Origin: Streptomyces subrutilus
Lineage (GTDB): Bacteria > Actinomycetota > Actinomycetes > Streptomycetales > Streptomycetaceae
DNA: 64,000 nt
Reading direction: 5' to 3'
NCBI RefSeq assembly: GCF_008704535.1
Contig: NZ_CP023701.1
Coordinates: forward strand, 4,630,001 to 4,694,000
In this document: piece by piece, positions 10,489 through 21,551 of the stretch
Position numbering within the stretch: the first letter of the stretch is position 1
How the letters are laid out: each line of letters opens with the position of its first letter
Position numbers and translations under genes: made by a program
Notes under the pieces: model-generated
Seen by the model: only the letters and a program-made list of their open reading frames with translations
What the model was told of the DNA's origin: nothing
The model's database searches: none

Positions 10489-12424
10489 GCCGGGGCCCGG
10501 GCCGGGGCACGAGGGGCCGCGGGCCGGAGCCGGGGTGCGGGCCGGCGCGGGGGGTGCGCCGGAGCGCGCGGCCGCCGCAGGCGCCCCCGGGCGCCGGCGT
10601 ACGCGGACGCGGGCGCTGCGCGCGTGCGCGCTGGGCGCGGCCGGGCTGCTGCTGGCCGGGTGCGCCTCGATGCCCGACCACGGCGAGATCCGCGCGGTGC
10701 GCGGCTCGCAGGGCGTCGACTCGCAGGTCCGGGTGTTCGGCGTGCCGCCCGCGGACAAGGCCAGCCCGGCCGACATCGTCGACGGCTTCCTGGAGGCACT
10801 GACCGGCGACGACCCGCAGCTGGAGACGGCCCGCAAGTACCTCACCGAGGACGCGGCCAAGAGCTGGAAACCGGGCTCGGCGGTCACCGTGCTCTCCGCG
10901 GGCCTCGACCGCTTCCCCGTGCAGGGCGAGAAGAACTCGGACCAGGCCCGCTGGAAGGTGGCCGGCAAGAAGCTCGCGACGGTCGACGAGCGCAGCGCGT
11001 ACCAGCCGGAGACCGGCGGGGCGCAGTACGAGGAGTTCCTCCAGCTCGTCCAGGTCGACAAGCAGTGGCGGATCGCGACGCCGCCGCGCAGCCTGGTGCT
11101 CAGCGACTCCGACTTCCAGCGCATGTACATGCCCGTCAGCAAGTACTACTTCGCGGGCGGCACCCTGGTGGCCGACCCGGTCTACGTGCGTCAGCGCAGC
11201 GACCCCGACTCGCGGATGGACCCGACCACCCAGACCGTGCAGTCGCTGCTCGCCGGCCCGTCCAAGTGGCTCGGACCGGTCGTGGAGTCCAGCTTCCCGA
11301 CCGGCACCGAGCTGCGCGAGGGCACCAAGTCCCTTTCCTACGACGGTCAGAACACGCTGCGCGTGCCGCTCAACGCCAAGGCCGACAACGTCGCCCAGCC
11401 GCAGTGCCAGAAGATGGCCACCCAACTCCTCTACACCGTCAAGGACCTGACGGCGTCCCGGCCCGAACGGGTCGAACTGCTGCGCTCCGACGGCAAGACC
11501 TCGATGTGCGCGGTCAGCGAGGTCGCCGCGGCCGACCTCGCCAACCGGCCCCCGACGCCGGGTTTCCAGTACTACGTGGACGCCGAGAGCCGGCTCGTGC
11601 GGATGAAGCTCGACGTCACCAACGACGAACAGCAGTACCGGCCGGAGGCGGTGCCGGGGCCGCTGGCCACGGCGCCCGGCTTCAAGGTCGGCTCCGCGGC
11701 CGTCTCGCACGGCGAGCGGCGCGCCGCCGTCGTCTCGGAGGACGGCCACGGGCTGTACGTGGTGCCGCTGACCGGGTCCGGTGCGATGCCGCCGCCGGTG
11801 CTGGTGGGCCGGGGTGCCAAGCCGAACCTGCTGACGACGCCCAGCTGGGACGCGGCCGGTGACCTGTGGGTCGCCGACCAGGACCCGGCCAACGCGGGGC
11901 TGTGGCGGGTGCCCGGGGGGACCGGGGCGCCGCAGAGGGTGGAGGTGTCCGGGCTCGACGGGCGGCGGATCACCTCGCTGAAGATCTCCCCGGACGGGGT
12001 GCGGATCGCGCTGCTCCTCCTGGAGCCCGGCGGCCGCAAGAACCTGTGGGTCGGCCGGGTCGAGCGGCCGGCCGGCAAGGGCGACGCCTCGGCGGTGTCC
12101 GTGCGCGAGCTGCGCCCGGCCGCCCCGCAGATGGCGGACGTGACGGCGATGAGCTGGGCGCCGCGGGGCCGGCTGCTGGTGGTGGGCCGCGAGAGCGGCG
12201 GCGTCGACCAGGCCCGCTACATGCTGGCGGACGGCTCGATGGTGGCCGCGAGCCTGCCCGGGGCCACCGAGCTGGTGGCGGTGGCGGTCGCGGTCTCGGA
12301 GGACGAGGACAAGCCGAAGCCGGTGCTCGCGTACTCGCAGGAGGACGGGATCGTCTGGCTGCCGCCGGGGGCGCAGTGGCGCACGGCGGCGGCGGGCGGC
12401 CGCGGACCGGCCTACCCGGGCTGA
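10478..12424 (+). CDS. lpqB: Lipoprotein LpqB, MtrAB accessory protein
   Basis: A protein of 648 aa. The start is the ATG at 10478, which has GGAGG about 10 bases upstream and overlaps the mtrB stop by 11 bp. A long Arg-rich N-region precedes a signal peptide ending in the lipobox LLLAGC, with C62 the lipidated residue. A GerMN domain lies in the middle (about 210-330), followed by a beta-propeller-like C-terminal part. In mycobacteria LpqB binds the extracellular part of MtrB and tunes the MtrAB signal; the same order here supports that job. The N-region before the lipobox is unusually long, so an internal start is possible. Confidence 0.95.
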   Translation: MDAEPGPGPGHEGPRAGAGVRAGAGGAPERAAAAGAPGRRRTRTRALRACALGAAGLLLAGCASMPDHGEIRAVRGSQGVDSQVRVFGVPPADKASPADIVDGFLEALTGDDPQLETARKYLTEDAAKSWKPGSAVTVLSAGLDRFPVQGEKNSDQARWKVAGKKLATVDERSAYQPETGGAQYEEFLQLVQVDKQWRIATPPRSLVLSDSDFQRMYMPVSKYYFAGGTLVADPVYVRQRSDPDSRMDPTTQTVQSLLAGPSKWLGPVVESSFPTGTELREGTKSLSYDGQNTLRVPLNAKADNVAQPQCQKMATQLLYTVKDLTASRPERVELLRSDGKTSMCAVSEVAAADLANRPPTPGFQYYVDAESRLVRMKLDVTNDEQQYRPEAVPGPLATAPGFKVGSAAVSHGERRAAVVSEDGHGLYVVPLTGSGAMPPPVLVGRGAKPNLLTTPSWDAAGDLWVADQDPANAGLWRVPGGTGAPQRVEVSGLDGRRITSLKISPDGVRIALLLLEPGGRKNLWVGRVERPAGKGDASAVSVRELRPAAPQMADVTAMSWAPRGRLLVVGRESGGVDQARYMLADGSMVAASLPGATELVAVAVAVSEDEDKPKPVLAYSQEDGIVWLPPGAQWRTAAAGGRGPAYPG

Positions 12425-12447
12425 GCGGCGGCCGCGCCGCCGACGGG

Positions 12448-12467
12448 CCGGCCCCGCGCGGGGCCGG
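12448..12467. terminator. GC-rich perfect palindrome after lpqB
   Basis: CCGGCCCCGC pairs perfectly with GCGGGGCCGG with no unpaired loop bases. It lies 24 bp after the lpqB stop, within the 121-bp gap before the comF-like gene. There is no T run, so it is a weak terminator candidate or a processing hairpin. Confidence 0.35.
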
Positions 12468-12545
12468 GCCGGGCTCCGGTGCGGCCCGTTCCGGGGTTGT
12501 CCACAGGGGTGGCGGGTGCGGGGCGGGCTCCGGCAGGGTGGGGTG

Positions 12546-13292
12546 ATGCGGGAGTGGTGGCGTGAGCTCGCCGGGTTGGTCCTGCCGGTCGACTGCGCGG
12601 GCTGCGGGGCCGCGCGGACGCTGCTGTGCGGCCGGTGCCTGGAGGCGCTGAGCGGGGCCGCGGCGGGGCCGGTACGGCCCTGGCCGCGCCCGGCGGGGCT
12701 GCCGGTGGTGCACGCCGCCGCCGGGTACGAGGGGGGCGTACGGGAGGTGCTGCTGGCGCACAAGGAGCGCGGGGCGCTGCCGCTGGCGGGGGCGCTCGGG
12801 GCGGCGCTGGCGGCGGCGGTCCGGGCGGGCGGGCGCGGGGCGCGGGACGGGCCGGGGGAGCTGGCCCTGGTGCCGGTCCCGTCGGCGCGGCGGCAGGTCC
12901 GGGCGCGCGGGCACGACCCGGCGCGCAGGATCGCCCTGGCGGCCGCGGCGCGGCTGCGGCGGGCCGGGGTGCCGGCGCGCGTGGCGCCCGTACTGGCGCT
13001 GCGGCGCGCGGTGGCGGACCAGGCGGCCCTGGGGGCCCGGGAGCGCCGGGAGAACCTCGCCGGGGCCCTCGCGGTGTGCCGGGACGGGCCGCGCCTGACG
13101 GCCGGGGCCTCGATCGTGCTCGTGGACGACCTGATCACCACGGGGGCCACGCTGGCGGAGGCGGCGCGGGCGGTACGGGCCGCGGGGCTGGTGGAGGGGG
13201 TCGGCTTGAGGGCGGCGGTGGTGGCCGCACCGGCCGGTTCCTTCGATCGCAACCGGTCGGCGACTCGTACAGACCAAAAATCTTGCGAATAG
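12546..13292 (+). CDS. ComF-family phosphoribosyltransferase-like protein
   Basis: A protein of 248 aa. An N-terminal double zinc-ribbon (LPVDCAGCGAARTLLCGRC, two CxxC pairs at about residues 17-32) is followed by a type I phosphoribosyltransferase fold. That fold carries the PRPP loop IVLVDDLITTGATLAEAA near residue 200. ComF proteins are linked to DNA uptake in naturally competent bacteria. In Streptomyces the role is unknown, and nucleic-acid handling or nucleotide salvage are only guesses. The ATG at 12546 (MREWWRELAG) gives the usual family N-terminus. The extreme C-terminus shifts to a less GC-rich composition, so the last 15 residues may be poorly conserved. Confidence 0.85.
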   Translation: MREWWRELAGLVLPVDCAGCGAARTLLCGRCLEALSGAAAGPVRPWPRPAGLPVVHAAAGYEGGVREVLLAHKERGALPLAGALGAALAAAVRAGGRGARDGPGELALVPVPSARRQVRARGHDPARRIALAAAARLRRAGVPARVAPVLALRRAVADQAALGARERRENLAGALAVCRDGPRLTAGASIVLVDDLITTGATLAEAARAVRAAGLVEGVGLRAAVVAAPAGSFDRNRSATRTDQKSCE

Positions 13293-13296
13293 ATTT

Positions 13297-13322
13297 GGAA
13301 CTGCGGGGGAAGGCGCATCGTT
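13297..13322 (+). promoter_or_regulatory. Candidate ECF (SigR-like) promoter upstream of hpf, distal
   Basis: GGAAC (13297-13301), 18 bases, then GTT (13320-13322). The thiol-stress sigma factor SigR of Streptomyces recognises GGAAT-N18-GTT, so this has one mismatch. It overlaps the end of the comF-like gene and lies about 320 bp before the annotated hpf start. Judged from spacing and motif only. Confidence 0.35.
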
Positions 13323-13457
13323 GCAGGTAGTAAGAGTGAACAGTCACCTGAACGGAGGTACGTTCCGGTAGCGGGTGCCGACAACCGTCATAGAGAGATA
13401 TGTTCGGTTGTGAGGAAATGGCGAGCCTTGGGCCCCACGCATCGGATCGCACGTTTC

Positions 13458-13483
13458 GGAATGCTTCGTGTCAGGAGGCTGTC
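13458..13483 (+). promoter_or_regulatory. Candidate SigR-type promoter upstream of hpf, proximal
   Basis: GGAAT (13458-13462), exactly 18 bases, then GTC (13481-13483). It matches the Streptomyces SigR consensus GGAAT-N18-GTT at seven of eight defined bases. It lies within the 345-bp gap between the comF-like gene and hpf, about 150 bp before the GTG at 13638. SigR control would tie ribosome hibernation to thiol stress. The prediction needs a mapped start site. Confidence 0.45.
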
Positions 13484-13637
13484 TCTCGACTCCGAAGTCG
13501 GTGGGGTGTAGATCTTGCCGATGGGGGAGGAGGAGGTGAAAGTCGCCAAGTCCGAGGCTCCGGTGTTCACCGGAGTCTGGTGCGAAAGGGAGACGCTTCG
13601 CCCCGTGGGGCGGAGTCATCCGGGAACGGAGTTCTGC

Positions 13638-14333
13638 GTGGACATCGTCGTCAAGGGCCGCAAGACCGAGGTGCCCGACCGGTTCCGCAAGCACGTGGCC
13701 GAGAAGCTGAATCCGGAGCGGATCCAGAGGCTCGACGCCAAGGTGATCAGCTTGGACGTCGAGGTGTCCAAGGAGCACAACCCGCGGCAGGCCGACCGTT
13801 CCGACCGCGTGGAGATCACTCTGCACTCGCGGGGCCCGGTGATCCGTGCCGAGGCCGCGGCAGCCGACCCGTACGCGGCGCTGGACCTCGCTCAGGACAA
13901 GCTGGAGGCCCGGCTGCGCAAGCAGCACGACAAGCGCAACACCCGCCGCGGCAGCGGGCGCATTTCGGCCGCGGAGGTCGCCGACGTGGTGCCGGACGCC
14001 GCCACCCTGAACGGCAACGGCGAGCCCGTCGGCGAGGAACGGACGGACGGGGTTCCGACCACCCGGATCGGATCGCTGGAAGTGCAGGGCGAAGGCCCGC
14101 TGATCGTCCGCGAGAAGACCCACTCGGCGTCGCCGATGTCGCTGGACCAGGCTCTCTACGAGATGGAGCTGGTCGGCCACGACTTCTACCTGTTCGTCGA
14201 CTCCGACTCCAAGATGCCGAGCGTCGTCTACCGGCGTCACGCCTACGACTACGGCATCATCCACCTGAACCCCGACGGTGCTTCGAGCTCGGACGAGCCG
14301 GGTGCGGGCGCCGGCGGTGCGCTGGGCGGCTGA
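13638..14333 (+). CDS. hpf: Ribosome hibernation-promoting factor, long form (HPF)
   Basis: A protein of 231 aa from the GTG at 13638 (VDIVVKGRKTEVPDRFRKHV), the start I recall for the S. coelicolor protein. The N-terminal S30AE domain (1-100) binds the 30S subunit. A charged linker follows, then the C-terminal dimerisation domain (about 170-225) carries KTHSASPMSLDQALYEME and DSKMPSVVYRRHAYDYGIIHL. The long form joins two ribosomes into inactive 100S dimers in stationary phase. The same frame is open to 13515, and a GTG at 13536 follows a purine-rich GGGGAGGAGGAG, so an isoform with 34 extra residues is possible. Two ECF-type promoter candidates lie upstream. Confidence 0.93.
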   Translation: MDIVVKGRKTEVPDRFRKHVAEKLNPERIQRLDAKVISLDVEVSKEHNPRQADRSDRVEITLHSRGPVIRAEAAAADPYAALDLAQDKLEARLRKQHDKRNTRRGSGRISAAEVADVVPDAATLNGNGEPVGEERTDGVPTTRIGSLEVQGEGPLIVREKTHSASPMSLDQALYEMELVGHDFYLFVDSDSKMPSVVYRRHAYDYGIIHLNPDGASSSDEPGAGAGGALGG

Positions 14334-14345
14334 GCCCACTCCTTC

Positions 14346-14388
14346 GTCTGCCCCCGCGGGCCGCTCACGGCGGCCGGCGGGGGCAGAC
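14346..14388 (+). terminator. Hairpin after hpf
   Basis: GTCTGCCCCCGC (14346-14357) pairs perfectly with GCGGGGGCAGAC (14377-14388), and a smaller inner stem is possible. It starts 13 bp after the hpf stop. There is no long T tract, as is usual in Streptomyces. Confidence 0.7.
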
Positions 14389-14525
14389 GTATGACGGGTA
14401 TGCGCCACCCGGCCACCGTTGGCTCACCGCGGCGCGGTGCGGGCATGGAATCATGGCGGGCAGCCAACCGGCGTCGGACCGCACCGGGTTGGCCCAGCAG
14501 CTCGGCACATGCAGGGGGAGGAACG

Positions 14526-15266
14526 ATGGCGGACAGCTTCGGGCCGGGGCGCGGCGACGACGGCGCGGGCTGCCGTGGGTCGGACGAGGCCGCCGAGCCG
14601 GCCCGCGAACCCATCCGGGTGCTGGTCGTCGACGACCACGCCCTCTTCCGGCGCGGGCTGGAGATCGTCCTCGCGCAGGAGGAGGACATCCAGGTCGTCG
14701 GCGAGGCCGGGGACGGGGCCGAGGCCGTGGACAAGGCGGCCGACCTGCTGCCGGACATCGTGCTGATGGACGTGCGGATGCCCCGGCGCGGCGGGATCGA
14801 GGCGTGCACCTCCATCAAGGAGGTGGCTCCCTCCGCGAAGATCATCATGCTGACGATCAGCGACGAGGAGGCCGACCTCTACGACGCGATCAAGGCGGGC
14901 GCGACGGGCTACCTCCTGAAGGAGATCTCGACGGACGAGGTGGCCACCGCCATCCGCGCGGTCGCGGACGGACAGTCGCAGATCAGCCCGTCGATGGCGT
15001 CGAAGCTGCTGACCGAGTTCAAGTCGATGATCCAGCGCACCGACGAGCGCCGGCTGGTGCCGGCGCCGCGGCTGACGGACCGGGAGCTGGAGGTCCTCAA
15101 GCTGGTGGCCACCGGTATGAACAACCGGGACATCGCCAAGGAGTTGTTCATCTCCGAGAACACGGTGAAGAACCACGTCCGCAACATCCTGGAGAAGCTG
15201 CAGCTGCACTCCAGGATGGAGGCCGTGGTCTACGCGATGCGCGAGAAGATCCTCGAAATCCGCTAG
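14526..15266 (+). CDS. NarL/FixJ-family response regulator (orphan)
   Basis: A protein of 246 aa. The receiver domain is at about 35-150, with the acidic pair VVDDH and phospho-acceptor D82 in DIVLMDVRMP. The LuxR-type helix-turn-helix is at about 180-240 (LTDRELEVLKLVATGMNNRDIAKELFISENTVKNHV). The ATG at 14526 has GGGGGAGGAA just upstream. No kinase gene is adjacent, so the partner must be encoded elsewhere. It keeps its place after hpf in Streptomyces, but the regulon is unknown to me. Confidence 0.93.
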   Translation: MADSFGPGRGDDGAGCRGSDEAAEPAREPIRVLVVDDHALFRRGLEIVLAQEEDIQVVGEAGDGAEAVDKAADLLPDIVLMDVRMPRRGGIEACTSIKEVAPSAKIIMLTISDEEADLYDAIKAGATGYLLKEISTDEVATAIRAVADGQSQISPSMASKLLTEFKSMIQRTDERRLVPAPRLTDRELEVLKLVATGMNNRDIAKELFISENTVKNHVRNILEKLQLHSRMEAVVYAMREKILEIR

Positions 15267-15319
15267 CCCCGGGCCTCAGCCCTCAGCCCTCAGGCCCCGG
15301 CGTCCGGGACCGCCGCGTG

Positions 15320-16501
15320 CTAGGGGCGGCGCGCGGCGAGTTCGGCCGTGACGGCCGCCGCCTGCGCCGGGGAGGCGGCGCGCTCGACGCGCACGTCCTC
15401 GCACCCCACCCACCGCGCGGCCTCCCACAGGGCCTCGGCCATGGCGCCGGCCGCCGCGGGGCTCTCCAGCGAGAGCTGCCGGGCGACCAGGGTGGCGCCC
15501 TCGCGGCCCGGGTCGACGCGGCCCCGCAGCAGCCCGCCGGCGAGCAGCGGCATCGCGAAGTACCCGTGGATCCGCTTGGGCTTGGGGACGTACGCCTCCA
15601 GCCGGTGCGTGAAGCCGAAGACCCGCTCGGTGCGCGGGCGGTCCCAGACCAGGGAGTCGAACGGGGAGAGCAGCGTGGTGCGGTGGCGGCCGCGGGGGAC
15701 CGTCGCGAGCGCCGCCGGGTCGGCCCAGGCGGGCTTCGCCCAGCCCTCGACCTCGACCGGGACCAGCCCGGAGTCCGCGATCACCGCGTCCACCTGGTCG
15801 CCCCTGAGCCGGTGGTAGTCCGCGAGGTCCGCGCGGGTGCCGACGCCCAGCGACCGCCCGGCCAGGGCCACCAGCCGGCGCGTGCACTCCCGGTCGTCGA
15901 GGTCGTCGTGGAGCAGGGCGTCGGGGACGGCCCGCTCGGGCAGGTCGTAGACCCTCTTCCAGCCGCGCCGCCGGCCGCACACCACCTCGCCGGTGTCGAG
16001 CAGCCACTCCACCGCGATCTTGGTCTCGGACCACTCGAACCACTCGCCGCCGTTCTTGGCGCCGCCCAGCTCCGTCGAGGTCAACGGGCCGTCGGCGCGC
16101 AGCCGGTCCAGGACCGCCCGGGTGGAGCGCTCCTTGTCCCGGAGGATGTGCCAGCGGTGTCCGCGGGCCCGCCGGGCACGGCGCCGGAAGGCGAAATGCG
16201 GCCATTCCTCGATCGGCAGGATGCAGGCCGCGTGCGACCAGTACTCGAAGGCGTGCCGGTCGCTCCAGTACGCCTCCTCCACCGCGGAGCGGCCCACCGC
16301 GCCCAGCCGGGCGTACGGGACCAGCTCGTGCGAGCGGGCCAGGACGGAGATGGTGTCCAGCTGTACGGCGCCCAGGTGCCGCAGCACCCCGCGGACCCCG
16401 CCGCGCCGGTCGGGCGCCCCGAGGAACCCCTGGGCGCGCAGGGCGATCCTGCGGGCCTCGGCTGCGGACAGGGACTCGGTCGGCGGCGGCAGGCTCGTCA
16501 T
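15320..16501 (-). CDS. YcaQ/AlkX-like DNA glycosylase (HTH_42 winged-helix family)
   Basis: A protein of 393 aa of the HTH_42 (formerly DUF1006) family. The N-terminal part carries LRHLGAVQLDTISVLARSHELV, with the Q-hydrophobic-D motif (QLD) known as catalytic in YcaQ/AlkX enzymes, which unhook interstrand crosslinks and excise N7-alkylated purines. The C-terminal part holds SPFDSLVWDRPRTERVFGF, also conserved in the family. Streptomyces genomes carry several paralogues. Those next to biosynthetic clusters give self-resistance to DNA alkylators such as azinomycin; this copy is in core DNA. The ATG at 16501 (MTSLPPP) is preferred over an upstream in-frame start that would add 11 residues. Confidence 0.85.
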   Translation of the reverse strand: MTSLPPPTESLSAAEARRIALRAQGFLGAPDRRGGVRGVLRHLGAVQLDTISVLARSHELVPYARLGAVGRSAVEEAYWSDRHAFEYWSHAACILPIEEWPHFAFRRRARRARGHRWHILRDKERSTRAVLDRLRADGPLTSTELGGAKNGGEWFEWSETKIAVEWLLDTGEVVCGRRRGWKRVYDLPERAVPDALLHDDLDDRECTRRLVALAGRSLGVGTRADLADYHRLRGDQVDAVIADSGLVPVEVEGWAKPAWADPAALATVPRGRHRTTLLSPFDSLVWDRPRTERVFGFTHRLEAYVPKPKRIHGYFAMPLLAGGLLRGRVDPGREGATLVARQLSLESPAAAGAMAEALWEAARWVGCEDVRVERAASPAQAAAVTAELAARRP

Positions 16502-16549
16502 GGTCCGCAGCCTAGGGCGCCCCGCCGACAGCACGGGACCCGGTCCGGG

Positions 16550-17128
16550 TCACGCGTCGGCCGGCCGGGGCAGGTAGGGCAGGGCGGAGGGCAGGCCGAG
16601 GTCCTCGGGCAGCAGGCCGCCGATCCAGCAGTCGCGGGCCGTGCCCTTGACGAGCAGGGCCGCCCGCAGGGTGCCCTCGAAGCGGAAGCCGGCCTTGGCG
16701 GCGACGGCGCGGGAGCCCTCGTTGCCGACCTCGGCGCGCCACTCCAGCCGTGCGGCGTGCAGCGCGGTGAAGGCCCAGCGGGCCACCGCCTCCACCGCCT
16801 CGGTCATGTAGCCGAAGCCGCGGTGCTCCCGGACCGTCCAGTAGCCGATCTCGTAGCCGCCCGCGCCGCGGACGTGCACGCTGACGGCAGCGACCAGCGG
16901 GCCGACCGGGCCGAGCCGGACACCGAAGCCGTAGCCGGTGTCCTCGCGCCAGCCCTCGGGGACCAGCTCGGCCACGAAGCTCCGCGCGTGCTCGCGCTCG
17001 TACGGGGAGGGGACCATCGTCCAGCGCTGGATGTCGGGGTCCTGCGCGGCCGCGTACACCTCGTCCTCGTCGGCCGGGCCGAAGGGTCGCAGGGCGAGGC
17101 GGTCGGTGGTCAGTGTGGTGGGCTCCAT
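16550..17128 (-). CDS. GNAT-family N-acetyltransferase (RimJ/RimL-like)
   Basis: A protein of 192 aa starting TTLTTDRLALRPFGPADEDEV, the classic N-terminus of RimJ/RimL-type enzymes. Later come YEIGYWTVREHRGFGYMTEAV (acetyl-CoA binding region around RGxGxx/T) and NEGSRAVAAKAGFRFEG. Family members acetylate protein N-termini, small amines or antibiotics; the substrate cannot be told from sequence. The ATG at 17128 has no clear ribosome site, so a start 9 codons upstream is possible. It faces away from secA across a 227-bp gap. Confidence 0.85.
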   Translation of the reverse strand: MEPTTLTTDRLALRPFGPADEDEVYAAAQDPDIQRWTMVPSPYEREHARSFVAELVPEGWREDTGYGFGVRLGPVGPLVAAVSVHVRGAGGYEIGYWTVREHRGFGYMTEAVEAVARWAFTALHAARLEWRAEVGNEGSRAVAAKAGFRFEGTLRAALLVKGTARDCWIGGLLPEDLGLPSALPYLPRPADA

Positions 17129-17355
17129 GGGGGGATTCTCACGGCCCCGGGCCACCGGAACGAAACGGATTTCGCACGGGGCGGCACCTTGGGGCCGCCT
17201 CGTACGTTGTCATTCCGGGCACCCGTGCCCTGCGGATACGGCGGACCTCCCGGCGCGACCACGTCCTCGCTTACGATGGCCGTTGCGGTGGGGCCCACCT
17301 GCCGTGCCCGTGCATGTACAGTGCCCAGGCCCGACCGGCAAGGAGACAAACCTCG

Positions 17356-20154
<2,799 letters not shown>

Positions 20155-20177
20155 CCCCGTAGCGGGGGTTGAGCGCC

Positions 20178-20217
20178 GGCCGGGGCCGGGCACCGTACGC
20201 GGTGTCCGGCCCCGGCC
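20178..20217. terminator. secA terminator (bidirectional candidate)
   Basis: An 18-bp stem, GGCCGGGGCCGGGCACCG (20178-20195) with CGGTGTCCGGCCCCGGCC (20200-20217), has one G:T pair and a TACG loop. It lies between the convergent secA and Rv3235-like genes. Confidence 0.8.
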
Positions 20218-20225
20218 GCGTCGGT

Positions 20226-20681
20226 TCACGGCCGGGGGCCGCGGATCTCGACGGCCGCGCAGCGCCAGCGCAGGTCCGGGCCCTGTTCGAGGCGGAAGGC
20301 CATCGCGGTCAGCCGGTCGCCGGTGGCGATGCGGGCGAAGGCCTCGATGACGCCCGGCCCCGGGGTGAAGCGGCCGCACTGGCGGACGACCGGGCTGGGC
20401 CGGCCGGCCGCCGGGTCGGTGGGCGCGAGGCCGACGAGCTGCTGGTAGGCCGGGCCGACGGTGTGGCCGAGCAGCGAGTGGACCGGGCGGCGGCCGCTGA
20501 CCACGGCCAGCAGGCGTTCGGCGAACCAGTGGTGGGGGCCCTGGCGCGGGGTCCGCGGCGGTGCGCCGCCGGGCCGGCGCGGGTCGCGGCGGCCCGCGGG
20601 GCGGGTGCGGGACGGGCCGGCGGGCCGGCGGCGGCCGCCGTCGTTGCCGGTCGTGCCGTCGCGCGTCGTGGTGGTGTCCAT
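20226..20681 (-). CDS. Rv3235-family protein
   Basis: A protein of 151 aa. The first 45 residues are basic and disordered (RRRPAGPSRTRPAGRRDPRR). A conserved domain follows, with HHWFAERLLAVVSGRRPVHSLLGHT and a C-terminal DLRWRCAAVEIRGPRP. This matches the actinobacterial Rv3235 family, which sits near secA in mycobacteria and Streptomyces. The role is unknown; the location has been read as a hint of a link to secretion, which is only inference. Confidence 0.82.
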   Translation of the reverse strand: MDTTTTRDGTTGNDGGRRRPAGPSRTRPAGRRDPRRPGGAPPRTPRQGPHHWFAERLLAVVSGRRPVHSLLGHTVGPAYQQLVGLAPTDPAAGRPSPVVRQCGRFTPGPGVIEAFARIATGDRLTAMAFRLEQGPDLRWRCAAVEIRGPRP

Positions 20682-21050
20682 CGCGATCTGCCCCCGTACG
20701 GGCCGGGCCCGGAGCGTACCGAGCGGTAACGTGATGGTGATCTTCTACGGCCGCCGGACACGCTCCGCAACCGCGCCCGGCCCCCGCCCCGGCCCCCGGC
20801 CCGGTTCACCTATCCGAGTGCGCGGCCCCCGGGCGGGCGCCGACCCGCCGCCGACCCCGCGGCGGACCGCGGAGCGGGGTGGACGGCCCCCGGGTCCGCG
20901 GCGCCGCCCCGAAGGGGGACCGGGCCGTCACCCGGGCGGACCGGCGGCGGAGCTGAGCCCGCCGCCCGGGCGGACCGGTACGGGGGCGGGCGCCGGCCGG
21001 GGCTCCGGTCGTATCCTGGGGGCGTTTCCGACTACCGAAAGCAGCCGGCC
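20682..21050. other. Non-coding gap with very GC-rich direct repeats
   Basis: A 369-bp stretch between divergently transcribed genes. It must hold promoters for both sides. CCGGGCGGACCGG occurs twice about 35 bp apart (near 20932 and 20966). I see no RNA gene, convincing small ORF or clear -10/-35 pair. Confidence 0.5.
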
Positions 21051-21551
21051 ATGCGCGTGTACGTCCCCCTCACCCTCCCCGGGCTCGCCGAGGCGCACAA
21101 GGCGGGCGAGCTGGGCCCCGCCCCGCTGCGCGCGTACGCCGTCACCCCCGGGCTCCGCGAGTGGTACGTGTCGGACGACATCGAGGAGCTGGAGTACGCG
21201 GCCCTCGGCCGGGCCGCCGCCGCCTCGCTGCGGCTGCTCGCCGCCGACCCGGACGCGCCCCGCCGCCGCGTCGTCCTCGCCCTCGACGTCGCGGACGAAG
21301 CGGCCACCGCCACCCCCGGCATCGACGAGGCCACCCTCGGCCAGGTCGCCCTCGCCGACGCCGTACGGCTCGCCGTGGCCGCCGCGGTGCACGTCGACGC
21401 CGACGACGCCCGCGAGGACGTCGAGGCGGCCGCGGCGGCCCTCGCCGCGGCCGATGCCGGGGACGACGACGCCCGCTTCACCGTGGACGGCGCCGAGGAC
21501 CACGAGCTGCTGTGGTTCGGGGTGCAGGAGATCGAGGGGCTGCTGAAGTGA
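21051..21551 (+). CDS. DUF6912 family protein, function unknown
   Basis: A protein of 166 aa starting MRVYVPLTLPGLAEAHKAGELG, which matches the small actinobacterial DUF6912 family. It is acidic and Ala-rich, with a conserved C-terminal DHELLWFGVQEIEGLL. No catalytic motif is visible. Its stop overlaps the GTG of the downstream HAD gene (GTGA), so the two are translationally coupled and may share a process. Confidence 0.8.
   Translation: MRVYVPLTLPGLAEAHKAGELGPAPLRAYAVTPGLREWYVSDDIEELEYAALGRAAAASLRLLAADPDAPRRRVVLALDVADEAATATPGIDEATLGQVALADAVRLAVAAAVHVDADDAREDVEAAAAALAAADAGDDDARFTVDGAEDHELLWFGVQEIEGLLK

Noticed and set aside
15320..16501. Self-resistance gene for a DNA-alkylating antibiotic
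   Set aside because: The family fits, but there is no biosynthetic cluster around it and its neighbours are core genes.
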